DNA of 64,000 nucleotides, from contig BSBM01000608.1 in the NCBI GenBank assembly GCA_027924585.1, positions 10,824,501 to 10,888,500 on the forward strand, given 5' to 3'. A program made the translations under genes and the position numbers. Below the pieces are notes generated by a model, which saw only the letters and a list, made by a program, of their open reading frames with translations, had not been told where the DNA came from and ran no database searches. Positions 33,647 to 46,042 of this stretch are shown here, one piece after another; positions within the stretch are counted from its first letter, which is position 1; the number at the start of each line of letters is the position of its first letter. This DNA is from Larix kaempferi. Lineage: Eukaryota; Streptophyta; Pinopsida; Pinales; Pinaceae.

Positions 33647-35223
33647 CTGCACAATCATCATTAACGCATAATTCTTGTGCATAAACGACCAATTGAAACA
33701 AGAGAAACACATGTAAAAAACAATTCATTCTATAAACAAAGCCTTTGAAAATTTCAATGAACTTCTCAATCAATGTCCTAAACTATAATTGGGCAGGATA
33801 ACAAACAACATGGTAGCAGCATGTCTCCAATTAGATTCCTTATGCACAGGGAACCTAAATTCTGGGATAAAGTGCCTGCATCTCAATCGATATGATTATT
33901 CTCTACATAGAAATTGTTGCGTCATTACTTTCTCAAGGAGGGAAAAAACTGTCTTTCCTTACTCCACTAAGATTATGCTAAACTTAGCTGGGAAAAGAAT
34001 GACGGGGAGTGCCCAACTGTTGATTGCCAAATTACATTTAAAATTTCAGAATTCAACCTACTACATGACATATTTGGAAGTTAGAGTTATGATGTAGCAC
34101 GAGTAAGTTGTCCTTCATGCAATGCCTATTAGCAACATGAATTCGTCAAGTGGCCACAATCAGGTGATTTGACCTTAAATTGTCTTCAGGCATGAGCAAG
34201 CCAGCATTGAAATACCAACTAAACAATTTGTTTTGGTCTTAAATACTGTTAGAATCAATCAATGGTTTTTCAGATGGTATGATCAAACCAGACTTCGAGC
34301 AATACCATATTACCAACTAAAAGTCTAAACCATTTCACTTGAGTCTTGTTCTAACTCCAGCAGAAGTTGTATCACTTTGGGAGCATTATAAATTCATAGG
34401 CACTTCAACCAACTATACCCCTTGCTTTATAGCAATCAAATATTGCATTTAACTGCCATCTTCAGAGTTTCATAAAAACTGCACTTTGTGTTGGGAGTCC
34501 ATTCACAGTTGTAGATGAATGAAGGCAACCATTCAAATTAAAGAATAATAACCATCTCAGATCATGTGGGAATACAAGGGGATATTTCCTTGAGAGAATG
34601 TGAAGCAACACTTTACATAGCATTTTATTTCGTATAAGCAATAATGAATGATAGAATGATGTACATTGAATGGGACCCCATATATAAATATAGCTTAGGG
34701 GTGCCTCTTTACCTTTAAATAAATAGTTGTTTTTTTAGTTATTTATTTCTTAATATTTACAATTATAATTATTTATTTATCTTTATATTTTTTATATATA
34801 GCACACTATATGGGATGGGGTATCTTGGATTCCTAAATAGAGACTTAAAGTTGGCTCGGGGATGCCTAGGCTACGACAATGTTCTTGTAGGGGAAGCTAA
34901 CCTAGGAGAACATGGCTTAAGAGAAGCATTGGAGTCTATGTGGACTTGGGATGGAAAGGTGTACACACACCTAGTAGCTACACTATCTTAGAGCTCATGT
35001 TGTGTATGACAACAACTTTGAGTATGACATGGACCCTTGGACCAGAGTGCTTCACTTGTGTAGTTCTACATGAACATACTGTAAGTTGCCTGTCAGGGCT
35101 TGGGCTCACATTTATTGTTGGTCTCCCTTAACTCATATAGAGAAAAATGAGAGTGTCCTCATTCATACAGCATTGTTCATTCTTATTCACTCTTGTATAG
35201 AGATGTAACCTAGAAGAGGAGTC

Positions 35224-35224
<1 letters not shown>
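33647..35224. other. Non-coding stretch with promoter-like patches
   Basis: No domain was found in the small frames. Around 34675-34700 there is a TATATAAATATAG motif after ccc, and 34489 reads TGTTGGGAG, which together look a little like a copia LTR. I found no matching end, primer site or second copy. Confidence 0.35.

Positions 35225-35268
<44 letters not shown>
35225..35268. repeat. (TC)22 microsatellite
   Basis: A pure tc dinucleotide run. It lies just upstream of a stretch without clear function. Confidence 0.95.
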
Positions 35269-35271
<3 letters not shown>

Positions 35272-35867
35272 GTTGCTAGGGTTTAATGGTCTTCTTGGAG
35301 CATATTGAAGTCTGTTTATCCCTTGGAGGTTTGAGGTTTGAGGTTTGGGTTTTGTGATAAATCCCTAAGGTGTATTTGGAGAACAAGCAGAAGAGAAGAA
35401 GACGTCTTGCCTTGGAGGACTTGGAGTGATTCTTGCATGTTGAAACTCCTTGGTTGAGCTAGGGCTTTTCTTGTTTTTCCCTAGCTAGGGTTTTGGAGAG
35501 CTAGTGGTTGTACTATCCTTGAGAAAAGGCTATGTTATGTACATGAACTTCATATCCAGCATATTAATGAAGTTATCAGCTGTCCAAAACTTGTGCACTT
35601 CCCAGATTTGATTTTCAGCTATCTATGTTCTTCATGTATCATTATTTACAGCTATATATGTCTTGTTGATTTAAAATAAGTAAAGCACAATTTTGTTGAG
35701 TGATTTGACATCATCATTGAAGAACTTAAGAGTTGTTTTGCTGCTGTTATATCTGATGTTTTGTTGTTGTTATATCTACTGTAAAAGTAAATTTTCAGAT
35801 CTAGTTTATACTTTATAATATTCTATAAAATCTTTTATGTTTAAAAATTTGAAAAATAAAATATATA

Positions 35868-35951
35868 ATTAATGGCATAAAGTGTCTTTATTAAATATGT
35901 TTGGAAGATGTGACTTTATAAGTTTAAAGTGAGTTGTATTTTGACTTATTG
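35868..35951 (+). repeat. Fragment of the same copia LTR family
   Basis: It matches the early part of the LTR at 38708 (taatggcataaa, then tattaaatatgtttggaagatg and gtgactttataag), closer to 38708-39926 than to the other two LTRs. It ends at a TA microsatellite, so it may be a broken older insertion. Confidence 0.75.

Positions 35952-35956
<5 letters not shown>

Positions 35957-35999
<43 letters not shown>
35957..35999. repeat. (TA)n microsatellite
   Basis: About 21 repeats of ta directly after the LTR fragment. The DNA to 36350 is extremely AT-rich, with no gene. Confidence 0.95.
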
Positions 36000-36001
<2 letters not shown>

Positions 36002-36513
36002 CACAAAAATCATATATGTTTGTATTTCAATTTAAATCTGTATAGTGTTCTTGTTATAGTACCTTTAAAATTATTTTAAACAATATGATAATTAGTAAAA
36101 TATAAAAACTCTCCACATGAAACAATGATTAAGAAAAACATGAATATAATTTCACAAAATGAGATTCATTGTTTTAATTTTTTAAAAATAAAAATAAAAA
36201 TATGTTTTATTATAAACATTATAATATTTATATTATAATTTATTATTTTAAACAAATTTGAAATATACATGTGAGAATTTATTCTTAAAAAAAAAATTAA
36301 AAAAATAAAATTAAAATATATTTAATTATTAACATCACAATATTCTTTGGGTAATTGGTGGTAAGGTGCACTATTAAAGTACTCTTTATGTTGATGGTTC
36401 AAACCTTGATTAGCCTTATGTGTCATGCATGGGACAGTGTAGATATGCGTGAAGTTTATAGTAACAATGGACCAAAATCAACATCATGTCACTCAAGTAC
36501 GAGCTCGATGATT

Positions 36514-36789
36514 CCACCAGATACCAAAATACAAAAAAACAAAAAAGAAACATTTATCTCTTTTCCTTAAAAAACATACAAGTTGAATTATATCTTCCAC
36601 TCACTATCTAGAGACTCACTCCTTATGCAATCCTTAAATGAAGATGTTGAACCACCAGATACCAAAATACAAAAAAACAAAAAAGAAACATTTATCTCTT
36701 TTCCTTAAAAAACATACAAGTTGAATTATATCTTCCACTCACTATCTAGAGACTCACTCCTTATGCAATCCTTAAATGGAGATGTTGAA
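36514..36789. repeat. 138-bp perfect-looking tandem duplication
   Basis: Two units start ccaccagatacc at 36514 and 36652. I see a single base difference near the end (aaatgaag against aaatggag), so this is a recent event. Confidence 0.9.
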
Positions 36790-37099
36790 CTAGTGTTCTT
36801 GAGAAGCAACGCCATTTTGCTTCTTTTTTTCACACGAAAAGAAAGAAAAAAACGTGTCAAAATATACAATCAGTCAAGGTAGGAAAGAATGCCTAAACCT
36901 TTGGTGCTGAACACATACAAAAAACATATTTCCATCCCTAATAACATCCCACTGCATACATAAGAAACATATTTCCTTCCAAAGGAACAACCTACTGCTA
37001 TTTACAAAAGAGTCATCTGCACTAAAAAGATCAATTAAGTGGCTGGAAATGAGGCACATGTATAAAACATAAATAAAAAATGAAGAGTGTCCCAACTGA

Positions 37100-38097
37100 T
37101 CAAAGTTCAAGCTCTATATCTTCCAAGCAAATGGATCCATCCATGGGTCCCGGGACTCTCTTAGAAAGTAGATCCGTTGTCATATTGTACTCTCTAAAAA
37201 TATGATAGAAAGAAAGATATTGGAAAGTTGAAGAGAGTAAGTGTGTACGCTTTAACCATCCATCCAACTTCACCAAAAGTAAGGCATCTCTGCCACATGC
37301 CCAATTGATAATACACTGAGAATCACCAAAGATAATGAGAGAAAGGACACCCTTTAACCTAGCAAACCATAACAGCCCCCAAAGGGCTATAAGCTCTCCT
37401 CTAGTATTAGAACCACACCCTGCTCTCATATAAAGATGATATGAATGTACCGGAGAAAGTTTTAAAGTCATCGCTGCTCCACATAGTCCAATGTGTGCTT
37501 CTCCAACAAAAAAACCCAAAGGAAAAGTATAATATTATTCAAAGAAGGGTTTGATCACACGAAACTTTGAGGAAGGAGATAAGCTGACAGCAGAGAAGTG
37601 GCCATTAATCCACGAACAGAGAATAAGAGAAGAGACCTTCTGATCCCAGAATAAGAGTCGGTTTCGTGCTTTCCAGACGTCCCAAATGGCATAACAAATA
37701 AGAGCAGGATCCACAGGGTGACAATCGAACCAGCGTTTGATATTCCCTTCGAAAGTGTCACAGACCCAAGGAAAATGAAAATTTAAAGTACGTTGCTTGA
37801 TTCCTTCTAAAGGTCCAGGAAGAAAATACATTTTACAAAAAGATGATCGACCTCATCCGAAGCGGTGTAACATAAACAGCAACAGCTTGGCCCACTGAAA
37901 CCATGTTTTATGAGGTTTTTCCAAGTGAGAATTTTGTTATGTAGTAGAAGCCACATAAAGCATCTAATTTTCAGGGGACATTTGATCCTCCATAATATTT
38001 TTTGCCACCATAAAGGAGCAACCACAACATCTAACTCTTTCACACAAGAGTAAGCAAGGCTCCCTGTCACCGTGCTTGTAGACTTGTTGAGCCCCAT
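37100..38097 (-). pseudogene. LINE 3' end: zf-RVT domain and RNase H
   Basis: On the minus strand the frame opens with a zf-RVT domain (WRIKCPLKIRCFMWLLL, then a CCLC ... EVDHLFVKC cysteine pattern; 38097-37807). After one frameshift and one stop come a linker and an RNase H of the plant RVT_3 type (37519-37100) with NTRGELIALWGLLWFA, IFGDSQCIINW and a late FREYN ... TDLLSK. This is the usual C-terminus of plant L1-type LINE ORF2. Endonuclease and RT are missing, as expected for a 5'-truncated copy. The first catalytic Asp of RNase H is replaced by Val (FFVGE). No clear poly-A tail or target duplication was found. Confidence 0.8.
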
Positions 38098-38334
38098 ATT
38101 AATTTATCCTCCTCTTGAGTTAGAGTAATGCCAGCCTGAACAACATACCCCAATTTTTCTAAAACAAAATAGAATCACACAATACTTTATTAATGATATT
38201 TCAATACCATGAATCATAAAATGCTTTAAACACCATGATGAAACCATATATATCCATCAACAACTTCACAAACAAAACAATATTATTTCCACTTTTAAAA
38301 TATAATTTTGGATATCATTATCAATAAACACAAT
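38098..38334. other. LINE flank, nothing recognised
   Basis: AT-rich DNA between the LINE fragment and the 195-bp repeat. The exact LINE 5' truncation point was not determined. Confidence 0.4.
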
Positions 38335-38707
38335 TAATTATCAATATCATGACATATGTATTATAGTTTAGGTCACTAGCCACTACAAGATAGTGTTGCT
38401 TGAGAAAATTGAAATCCTTTCTTTCATTAAAAATTGAATTCCTTTCTTTCATCATATGGCCCATAATTGTTGGCTAAAGATATGGATTTCCCTATTTCCT
38501 TAGAAATCAGTTTGATCCTTATTCCTAATTAATTATCAATATCATAACATTTATATTATAGTTTAGATCACTAACCACTACAACACAATGTTGCTAGAGA
38601 AAAAATTTCTTTGATAAAAGGTATCTTAGAATTCCTTTCTTTCATCATATGGCCCATAATTGTTGACTAGAGATATAGGTTTCCTTGTTTCCTTTGAAAT
38701 TAGTTTG
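38335..38707. repeat. 195-bp direct repeat next to the copia target site
   Basis: Units start taattatcaatatc at 38335 and 38530, both containing ctttctttcatcatatggcc. In unit 1 the insertion site is intact (gtttgatcc at 38510-38518). In unit 2 it ends at gtttg (38703-38707), where the copia starts. The copia's right flank begins gtttgatcc, matching unit 1. Confidence 0.8.
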
Positions 38708-39926
38708 TGTCAGTATTGGTAGCTCGGAGTTACTCCTACATTAGGTGCCTAGGTGCAAGGGTCCAAGGACAAAAGGGTCTCATTAATGGCATAAATTGTC
38801 TCTATTAAATGTGTTTGTAAGATGTGACTTTATAAGTTTAAAGTGAGTTGTACTTTGACTTTATATTATAAAGTGCACTATTTATTTATTTAGGGTCAAA
38901 GTGAATTTTTGAAAAGAAGTGATTTTTATATAGTCATGGCTTAAGTGATTTATGTCGTCTTGAGATTAAGTCATAGTCTTAGATCTTGTGGGCCAAGATC
39001 TAATCTTAGTTGTAGAAGATGAAAAGACAAGGAGTTACCCTAATGAGAAAAGATAAAAGGACTTCATGAGACCATTGGCTTGCACCCCAAGAGAGTTATT
39101 GTAGTGGTACAAATTCCAAAGTGAGGAGATCCTGAGTGACTCGAATTCCTAGGAGTATCTTGGAGAGAGGAGCTTGACTTCTAAGAGTGAGGTCTTTGTT
39201 GAGAAGCTGAGAGAAGAGAAGTGGAAGCAATAGGACTGGCACAAATCCCAAGGTGTGGGAACATTTCCCAAGATAAGTACATCCATTAATGACCAAGTTG
39301 TATTGTACATTATGGTGGGGTTGTACTACTGAGTTGGTCTACAGAGAAAACGAGGAAAGAGACACATTTTTCGAGGTAGTTGACAACATTTATTGCTGAA
39401 GAATTCATACATCAAAAGAGAGGTCATACAACTAATGTGACTGGGTGTTGAAATTGAGGTGAACTGATTTGCAAAGAGACTATTTTGGGATGCATAGTCT
39501 GCACGTTTTCCTAAGAACGATATTGCACAATTTACAAGGTGATTTTTTTGTGCTCATATTTTGAGAAAATGTTTGTACTGTACTGAATATTTAATGGTGT
39601 ACCTTACTGTTGTTGTGATTCTAAGATTGTTTGTTGCTCAATAATAAAAATCTTTTGGATTGGTTTTTCCCCAGGCGAGCCCAGTTCCAAGGTCTGTTAG
39701 ACCAAAAATCACAGTGTTAAAGTGTTATTAGAGTCTATTGGTCATTAATTATTTCTATTGTAATATGTACTTAGCTAGCAGTACATTAGCTCACAGAGCC
39801 TATAAATTTAATTATTGTGGATTGTGTTATGGTCTCCTTCTTGTAGAATATTGATGTCAATCACTAGCTAAGTTTTTGACATAATTTTCCAGTGAATTGT
39901 GTGTATATAGACTTCATTTTTTATCA
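38708..39926 (+). repeat. 5' LTR of the gag-only copia
   Basis: It starts TGTCAGTATTGGTAGCTCGG and ends TTTTTTATCA. It lacks blocks present in the 3' LTR near 47630-47690, so the pair has diverged by indels as well as substitutions. Confidence 0.88.
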
Positions 39927-39938
39927 TGGTATCAGAGA
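39927..39938 (+). promoter_or_regulatory. Primer binding site, tRNA-Met
   Basis: TGGTATCAGAGA directly follows the LTR, with 11 of 12 bases of the standard plant copia site. Confidence 0.88.
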
Positions 39939-40064
39939 AGGGGCTCTGACTTTGACAGTGGGATGTTTGTGGTAGTAGTGAGTAGTACAGATGTGACCTG
40001 ATTTTTGACACAATGGAAAGCAAGTGACTTGTTGAGACTTCAATTTATTGGTTGGTATGCAAAT

Positions 40065-41035
40065 ATGTCTTTGACCTTTGGTCTGTGATTTGAGGACAGA
40101 TTTGTGGGTGCAGAGAATTTCATTCCATAGAGGGAGAGGGTCACCTTGTTGTTGGAGGACCTTGGTCTATGGGAGATAACCAAGGAAGTTTACACCATTC
40201 CCATTGATCTTGTTCTTTTGGATGAGTATAACCGGAAGAATGTGAAGGAAAAGCGTATTCTTCTTAATGCAGTGAAAGACCACATCATGCCTCATGTGAT
40301 AGGTAAGACTAATGCCTATGAGATGTGGGTTGCTATAATAAAGTTGTTTCAGAGTGATAATCAAAACCAGAAAATGGTTTTGAGAGAGAAGCTGACACAC
40401 ACTAAAATGACCAAGACAGACAATGATGCATTATACCTGACCCATATTACATAGGTACGTGATGAGTTGGGTGTTGTTGGAAAAAAGGTAGAAGAAGTTG
40501 AGTTGGTGAGAACATTATTGAATGGATTCTCACAACCATGGAAGGATTTTTTATGTGAGAGAACATGGAAACATGGACCAAGATTTAGGATGACTTTGTA
40601 TAGGAGGAGGTGAGATCTAGCTCCACTCACATAGGCCAGCAGAAAGGTGATGGTGAGGAGAATGTATCCCTTGCAGCAAAGGGCAAGAATAAAAATGGCT
40701 CGAGCAGTGGAGCCAAGTCTGAGAACGATATGATCAAAGTGAGATGCTTTTCTTGTTGGAGCTATGACCACTATGCAGACCAATGTCTTAACAAAAAGAA
40801 GAACAAGAGGAAAGAAGAGTCTGAGACTACCACTTCAGCTGAAGTGGAAGAGTATGCGAAAAAATTTGAGAAGGAATTCTCGCTTATCTCAATTCTTTCA
40901 GGAAGCAGTGTAAATAAGTGTTTGGACACTAGAGCGTGGTACATAGATGGTGGAGCAGCACGCCATGTAACGGGAACATGATCAATGTTCCTGGAGTTGA
41001 AAAATATAGACAGAATTATACTTACAGAGGATGGG
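40065..41035 (+). pseudogene. copia gag and protease start, broken
   Basis: From the ATG at 40065 the frame encodes a UBN2-type Gag (DRFVGAENF, later LREKLTHTKMTK) with stops at two early codons (near 40086 and 40128) and at 40452. A frameshift near 40600 is followed by a zinc knuckle (CFSCWSYDHYADQC, 40747 on) and the protease start WYIDGGAARHVTG near 40940, with Gly in place of the usual Ser after the catalytic Asp. The frame is cut by the nested element at 41041 and resumes at 46950. Confidence 0.85.
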
Positions 41036-41040
41036 TATGT

Positions 41041-41593
41041 TTTTAGATTTTCATACAAATGTAGGAGTATAATTTAATTGCAGATAAAAAAAAGGATCAC
41101 TAGAAGAAAAACAAAGCACAGAAACAATGAACATGCGAATTAATCCTAGGAAACCCAATAGGGAGAAAACCCAACAACCTTCGTACAGAGATGATCAATT
41201 CTGATAACAGAGTACAAAGATAAGAGAGAGAAATAGAAAAAATCTCTCCAAGAGAAAACCCAAAAAATCACTTATTCTTGTTGCAGATGCGAACTTCTCC
41301 TCTACTAGTGCGAACTAGCTTATGATGAGTGAGTGACCAAATGAGGCACGCGTCCTCTTTATTTATACACTTGCAAAACTGGATTTTTCGCTAACTAGGC
41401 CGACTTGTCTAACTAAAAGGGCTGAATTGACTTGGAGACAAATAAAATAATGTTTATTAATTCTTTTCTTTGTGTAATTTATCCCCAAGGTTTACATTGA
41501 TTCTTTCAAGGGTTTTACACGATTAATATTCTCCCATAGGAGGTACAATAAAATACAATAAGAATAACTTCTGAGGTTGCACTAATTCCAACA
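41041..41593 (-). repeat. 3' LTR of the nested copia
   Basis: On the minus strand it runs from TGTTGGAATTAGTGCAACC to the mutated end. It is followed on the plus strand by ctccctctcaac (polypurine tract, 41594-41605). Confidence 0.87.
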
Positions 41594-41605
41594 CTCCCTC
41601 TCAAC

Positions 41606-42049
41606 AAGGAAGGTATTCTTGGACACAATCATCTACATCTCATATGTACATCACATATGTCTCGATCATCTCTATACATACCGAAGGTTGTCAACACAAT
41701 CTTAGTCCGTCGAGAGGTCTCATCATGCATCTTCTTCACTCAGTTTATCGGTGGATGCATACATCAATTCAACAAATCTACACTGTCCATTGGAGAGTAC
41801 AACAAGCATCATATCATCCCAGTCCATCAGGAATCAACATAGTGTGCATCTGCTTAGCCAAGTCCTTCGAGGAACATGCACAAACTCAGCCAGTCCTTCG
41901 GTGAGTCCAATAGTAGTGTGTACCAATGTGCATCATCCTCTCCATCCCATCTCAGGACATCTGACAGATCTACTCACTCTATCCCAGAGTGATCGGAAGA
42001 ATGCAATAGCCTCTCCATCCAACATGGATGTCTGAGATCTTCACACAAC
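41606..42049 (-). other. Rest of the 3' region of the nested copia
   Basis: C/T-rich DNA (plus strand) rich in catc words, with weak internal repetition around 41690-42000. No coding domain. Confidence 0.5.
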
Positions 42050-42555
42050 CATCTACTACATGTCTATCTCTATCACCGATGAGATCCTCCCATACCTGGA
42101 TTAGAACCTGGACAAGCATAGGTACCTGTGTAGAAACAATCTTCACATGACCATCCCATACCTATCTGTCTCTACTGCCGATGGGATCCTCCCATACCTG
42201 GCTGAGAACTTGGACGAGCAGAGGTACCTGTGTAGAAAAAAGCTTCACATGACCATCTACTACATGTCTATCTCTACTGCTCATGATGGGATCCTCCCAT
42301 ACCTAGCTGAGAACTTGGACGAGCAGAGGTACCTGTGTACAAACAAGCTTCACACGACCATCTACTACCTGTCCCTCTCTACTACCGATGGGATGCTCCC
42401 ATACCTGGCTGAGAACCTAAACAAGCAGAGGTACCTGTGTAGAAACAAGCTTCACACGACCATCTACTACATGTTCGTCTCTACTATCGATGGGATCCTA
42501 CCATACCTGGCTGAGAACCTGGACGAGTAGAGGTACCTGTGTGGAAGCAAGGTAA
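42050..42555 (-). repeat. 102-bp tandem array in the 3' region of the nested copia
   Basis: Units start with catctactac or catcccatac (plus strand) at 42050, 42152, 42254, 42359 and 42461: 102 bp, with one unit of 105. Each holds gggatcctcccatacctgg and ggtacctgtgtagaaa. The period is a multiple of three, so an antisense frame of 127 codons stays open across it; I take that as a by-product. Confidence 0.88.
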
Positions 42556-42570
42556 ACATCTGTCTCCATG

Positions 42571-45500
42571 TCATATTTCCCTCTCAAGGAGGGACACGTT
42601 CTCTTCCACTCCAAGTCTTCCACAAAAGTATTCAAACTTTATCCAGGGAAGAGGCTTGGTAAGAACATCTATAATCTGGTCATCTGTCGGAACATATTGT
42701 AACTCGACCGCACCTTTATGCACAATATCACAAATGTAGTGGTATTGAATCTCTATATGCTTTGACTTATCATGGAATATGGGATTCACTAACATCTATA
42801 TGCAGCTCTATTTATCACAGTTGGATCTGGAATCTGGCCAAACAATCCCTCAAGGATTTCCCGAAGCCATACAGCTTCCCGAGCTGCTATACTAGCAGCC
42901 ATATACTCGGCCTATGCAATGCTAAGTGCTATTGAGGTCTGCTTCCTACTGCACCAGGAAATCACTACAGAACCCAAGCTGAAGCAACACTTGGAGGTGC
43001 TCTTCCTATCTACAGCACATTCGACCCAATCTAAGTCTGAAAAACGCTGCAATCTCATGTCACATTCTGAAGCATATCTCAGGCCATATCCCATAGTGCC
43101 ACGCAAGTACCTAAGCACATGTTTTGCAGCAACCCAGTGAATCTGTCTCGGCACGCACATGAGCTGGATGAGAGAATTCACAGCAAAAAATATATTTGGT
43201 CTGGTGTTAGTCAAGTACATCAAAGATCCAATCATATAGCGATAAATAGTGGGATCAATCAAATCTGAATCTGAAGCAGAGTCCCTTAGCTTCTTCAAAT
43301 TTGCATCCATTAGTGTGACCATGGACTTGCAATCCAACATTTTGAATCTCTTCGGAATATCAATGGTATATTTTCCTTGACTTAGGAAAATCTCCTTCTT
43401 CCTCTGCCATACTTCTAATCCCAAGAAGTAATGCATCAATCCAAGATCCTTCATTTCAAACTCAAAGACAAGTTCGTCTTACACCATACGATCAGTTTCT
43501 CATTCCTAGTGAGAAACAGATCATCAACATAAAGTAACAAAATCAATGGCTCATCATCCACAACCTTGTAGTAAAGGTTGGGGTCTGCATCACTCTTGGT
43601 GAATCCCAAGCTCACCAAGTATCCATATATCCGTCCATACCAAGCACGAGGTGCTTGCTTGAGTCCATATAGGTCCTTTTTCAACCTACATACGTGAGAC
43701 TCCTTTCCATGGAAAACAAACCCTTCTGGTTTCTCAATATATACTTCTTCCTCGATAACACCATTGAGGAAGGCGGTCTTGACATCCATCTAATGCAACT
43801 TCCAATCCCATAGATGAATCTATAGCAATGATCATCCTGATGGAAGTATATCAAGCCACAGGAGAAAATGTCTCATCATAATCAACTCCCTCTTTATGAG
43901 AGAATCCTCTGGCAACAAATCTAGCCTTGTGTTTTTCAACACTGCCATCTGCTCATTGCTTGATTTTGTAAAGCCACTTGGAAGTCACTACCGGCTTCCC
44001 CTCGGGTCTCGGTACAACCTTCCACACATCATTCTTCATGATGGTTGGTTTTCTTCCATCATGGCATGCTTCCAAACTTGGTGTCTGGATGCTTCTTCAT
44101 AGGTGGTAGGTTCTGAGTCACTAATGTGACTCATCAAAGCTACATAAATCGAGAACCTCTGAGGTCTCTTACTTTCTTGAAAAGTACCATGTGGAGCTTC
44201 ATGCCCCTCTGCATCCTGTAATGTCTATTGTTCCCATCTAGGCCTCTTCCGGCCTATTGTGATATATGTGGGAGCATCAATTGGCTCAACTGGATCAATG
44301 GGATCGATTGGTTCATCCTTCTCTATTAGATCCCTCTGAACTACTAGAGGGGGAGATGATCTCATCTCCTTTGTTTCTAGCATCTCCTCATCATCGATCT
44401 CCATATCAGATCCTCTACCTTTCCTGATATCCATCTCTTCTTCAAAGGACACATCCCTTCTGACTTCAATATGCCTCGATCCTGGAATGTAAATTATGTA
44501 AACCATTGAAGACTCATTCTATCCCACGAAAGTTCCCTTCTTTCCTGAAGGTTCTAACTTCGGCCTCTTCTCCTTGGGCACATTAATGTAGACTGGACAT
44601 CCAAAGATACGAAGGTGGCCCACTTCTCGTTTCACTCCTGTGAAGGCTTCTTCCGGAGTCATGTTCTTCAATATTTTATGAGGGCATCTATTTTGTACAT
44701 AGACAATTGTTCTGGATGCTTTTGCCCACAACAACATCGGTAGACTTTGGCCATGTATCATGGATTTGGCTGCCTCCACAATTGTTCTATTATTTCTTTC
44801 TGAAACCCCATTTTGTTGAGGGTTGTAGGGAACTGTGAGCTCCCTCTTAATTCATGCTTCCTTGCATAAATCATTGAAATTTGTAGAGGTATATTCTACA
44901 CCATTATCTGATCTCAAGATCTTAATCATTTTTCTCGACATATTCTCGACTTGTGCTTTGAATTCTTTGAATTTGCTGAGCACTTCCACGGATTTCTTGG
45001 TCTTGAGGAAGTATATCCAAGTATTCTATCAGTAGTCATCAATAAATTTCACATAGTAATAATAGCCACCCAGTGAAGCAACAGTCATGGGTTCGCACAA
45101 GTCAAAGTGCACTAGATCCAAAATTCCTTTAGATCCGCTCTCACTATTCGGGAAGGATCCCTTGGAATTCTTGCCAAGTGCACATCTTCTACATATTCCA
45201 TCATGGTCTACATGAAGCACCGGTAGACATGTCAATATATTTATTAACGTTGGGAGAGCTTTATAGTTTGGATGAGCTAATATTATGTGCCATAGTTCAC
45301 CCATGCTGGTAGAATCATGAACTAGTTCTTGAGCTAGTGGAGTACTCAATCAGTACAAGCTCTCCTCTCTGACACCAATTATCTTTGTTGTATTCATGTG
45401 TGAGTCCTTGCACCAAGCAAAGACTTTCCCATATGAAAATGCAACTTTATATCCCTTGTCCTCCAAAGCATATATGGAGACAAGATTTCTTTTCATTCCA

Positions 45501-46042
45501 AGTACATAAAGCACATCACTCAAGTGGAATGTGTCACTAAAATCTAACTGGAGGGATGTAGCCCCAGATCCGTCCACAGTGTAATTAGCATCATCCCCAA
45601 GTACAACATGGATATGGGATTCTTTCTCAACTATTTATGATACATTTTATTTATAACCAATCATATGTCTAGAAGCACCACTATCTATGATCCATGTATC
45701 ACTAGTGATGGGAGCAGTACCTAATAAGGATGATATGAAGAATAATTATTTTCTTTATTCATTCATTTGATTCTTATGGTGATGGTATTCTTCTCAATCA
45801 ACAATTTAGGATTCATGCTTCCTTTTGTTTGAGCTTGGAAAATTGTTGGCATAATGACCATAGTTCTTGCACCTGAAGCATTGTATATGTGAGAGATCAT
45901 TTTTCTTTGTCTTCTCATCTAGAACCTTCTAATTTACAAACTTCAAGAGTTCATTCTCTCCTAATATGATCAGAACCCTAGACTTCCAGGAGATTAAATT
46001 TGAAGCCCCATCCAGACGATCTTCAACCTTCAATCCAATCAT
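42571..46042 (-). pseudogene. copia gag-pol, heavily broken with a gag deletion
   Basis: A gag start (ATG at 46042; GASNLISWKSRV) runs for about 40 codons and then jumps to a zinc knuckle (CFRCKNYGHYANNF, last Cys lost), so most of the capsid domain is deleted. Next come protease and pre-integrase pieces (ELWHIILAHPNYKALP, CRRCALGK; 45577-45029), integrase (44779-44225), RT with [10 protein letters not shown] and LLYVDDLF (43789-42912) and the RNase H end (42795-42571). At least six stops or frameshifts separate the pieces. The RT Asps that can be read are intact. Confidence 0.88.

Noticed and set aside
34489-35560. A further LTR with a TATATAAATA promoter
   Set aside because: No matching terminus, primer site, partner or target duplication was found.
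42147-42530. 127-codon frame with four similar repeats, as a repeat protein
   Set aside because: It is antisense to the element and open only because the 102-bp unit is a multiple of three.
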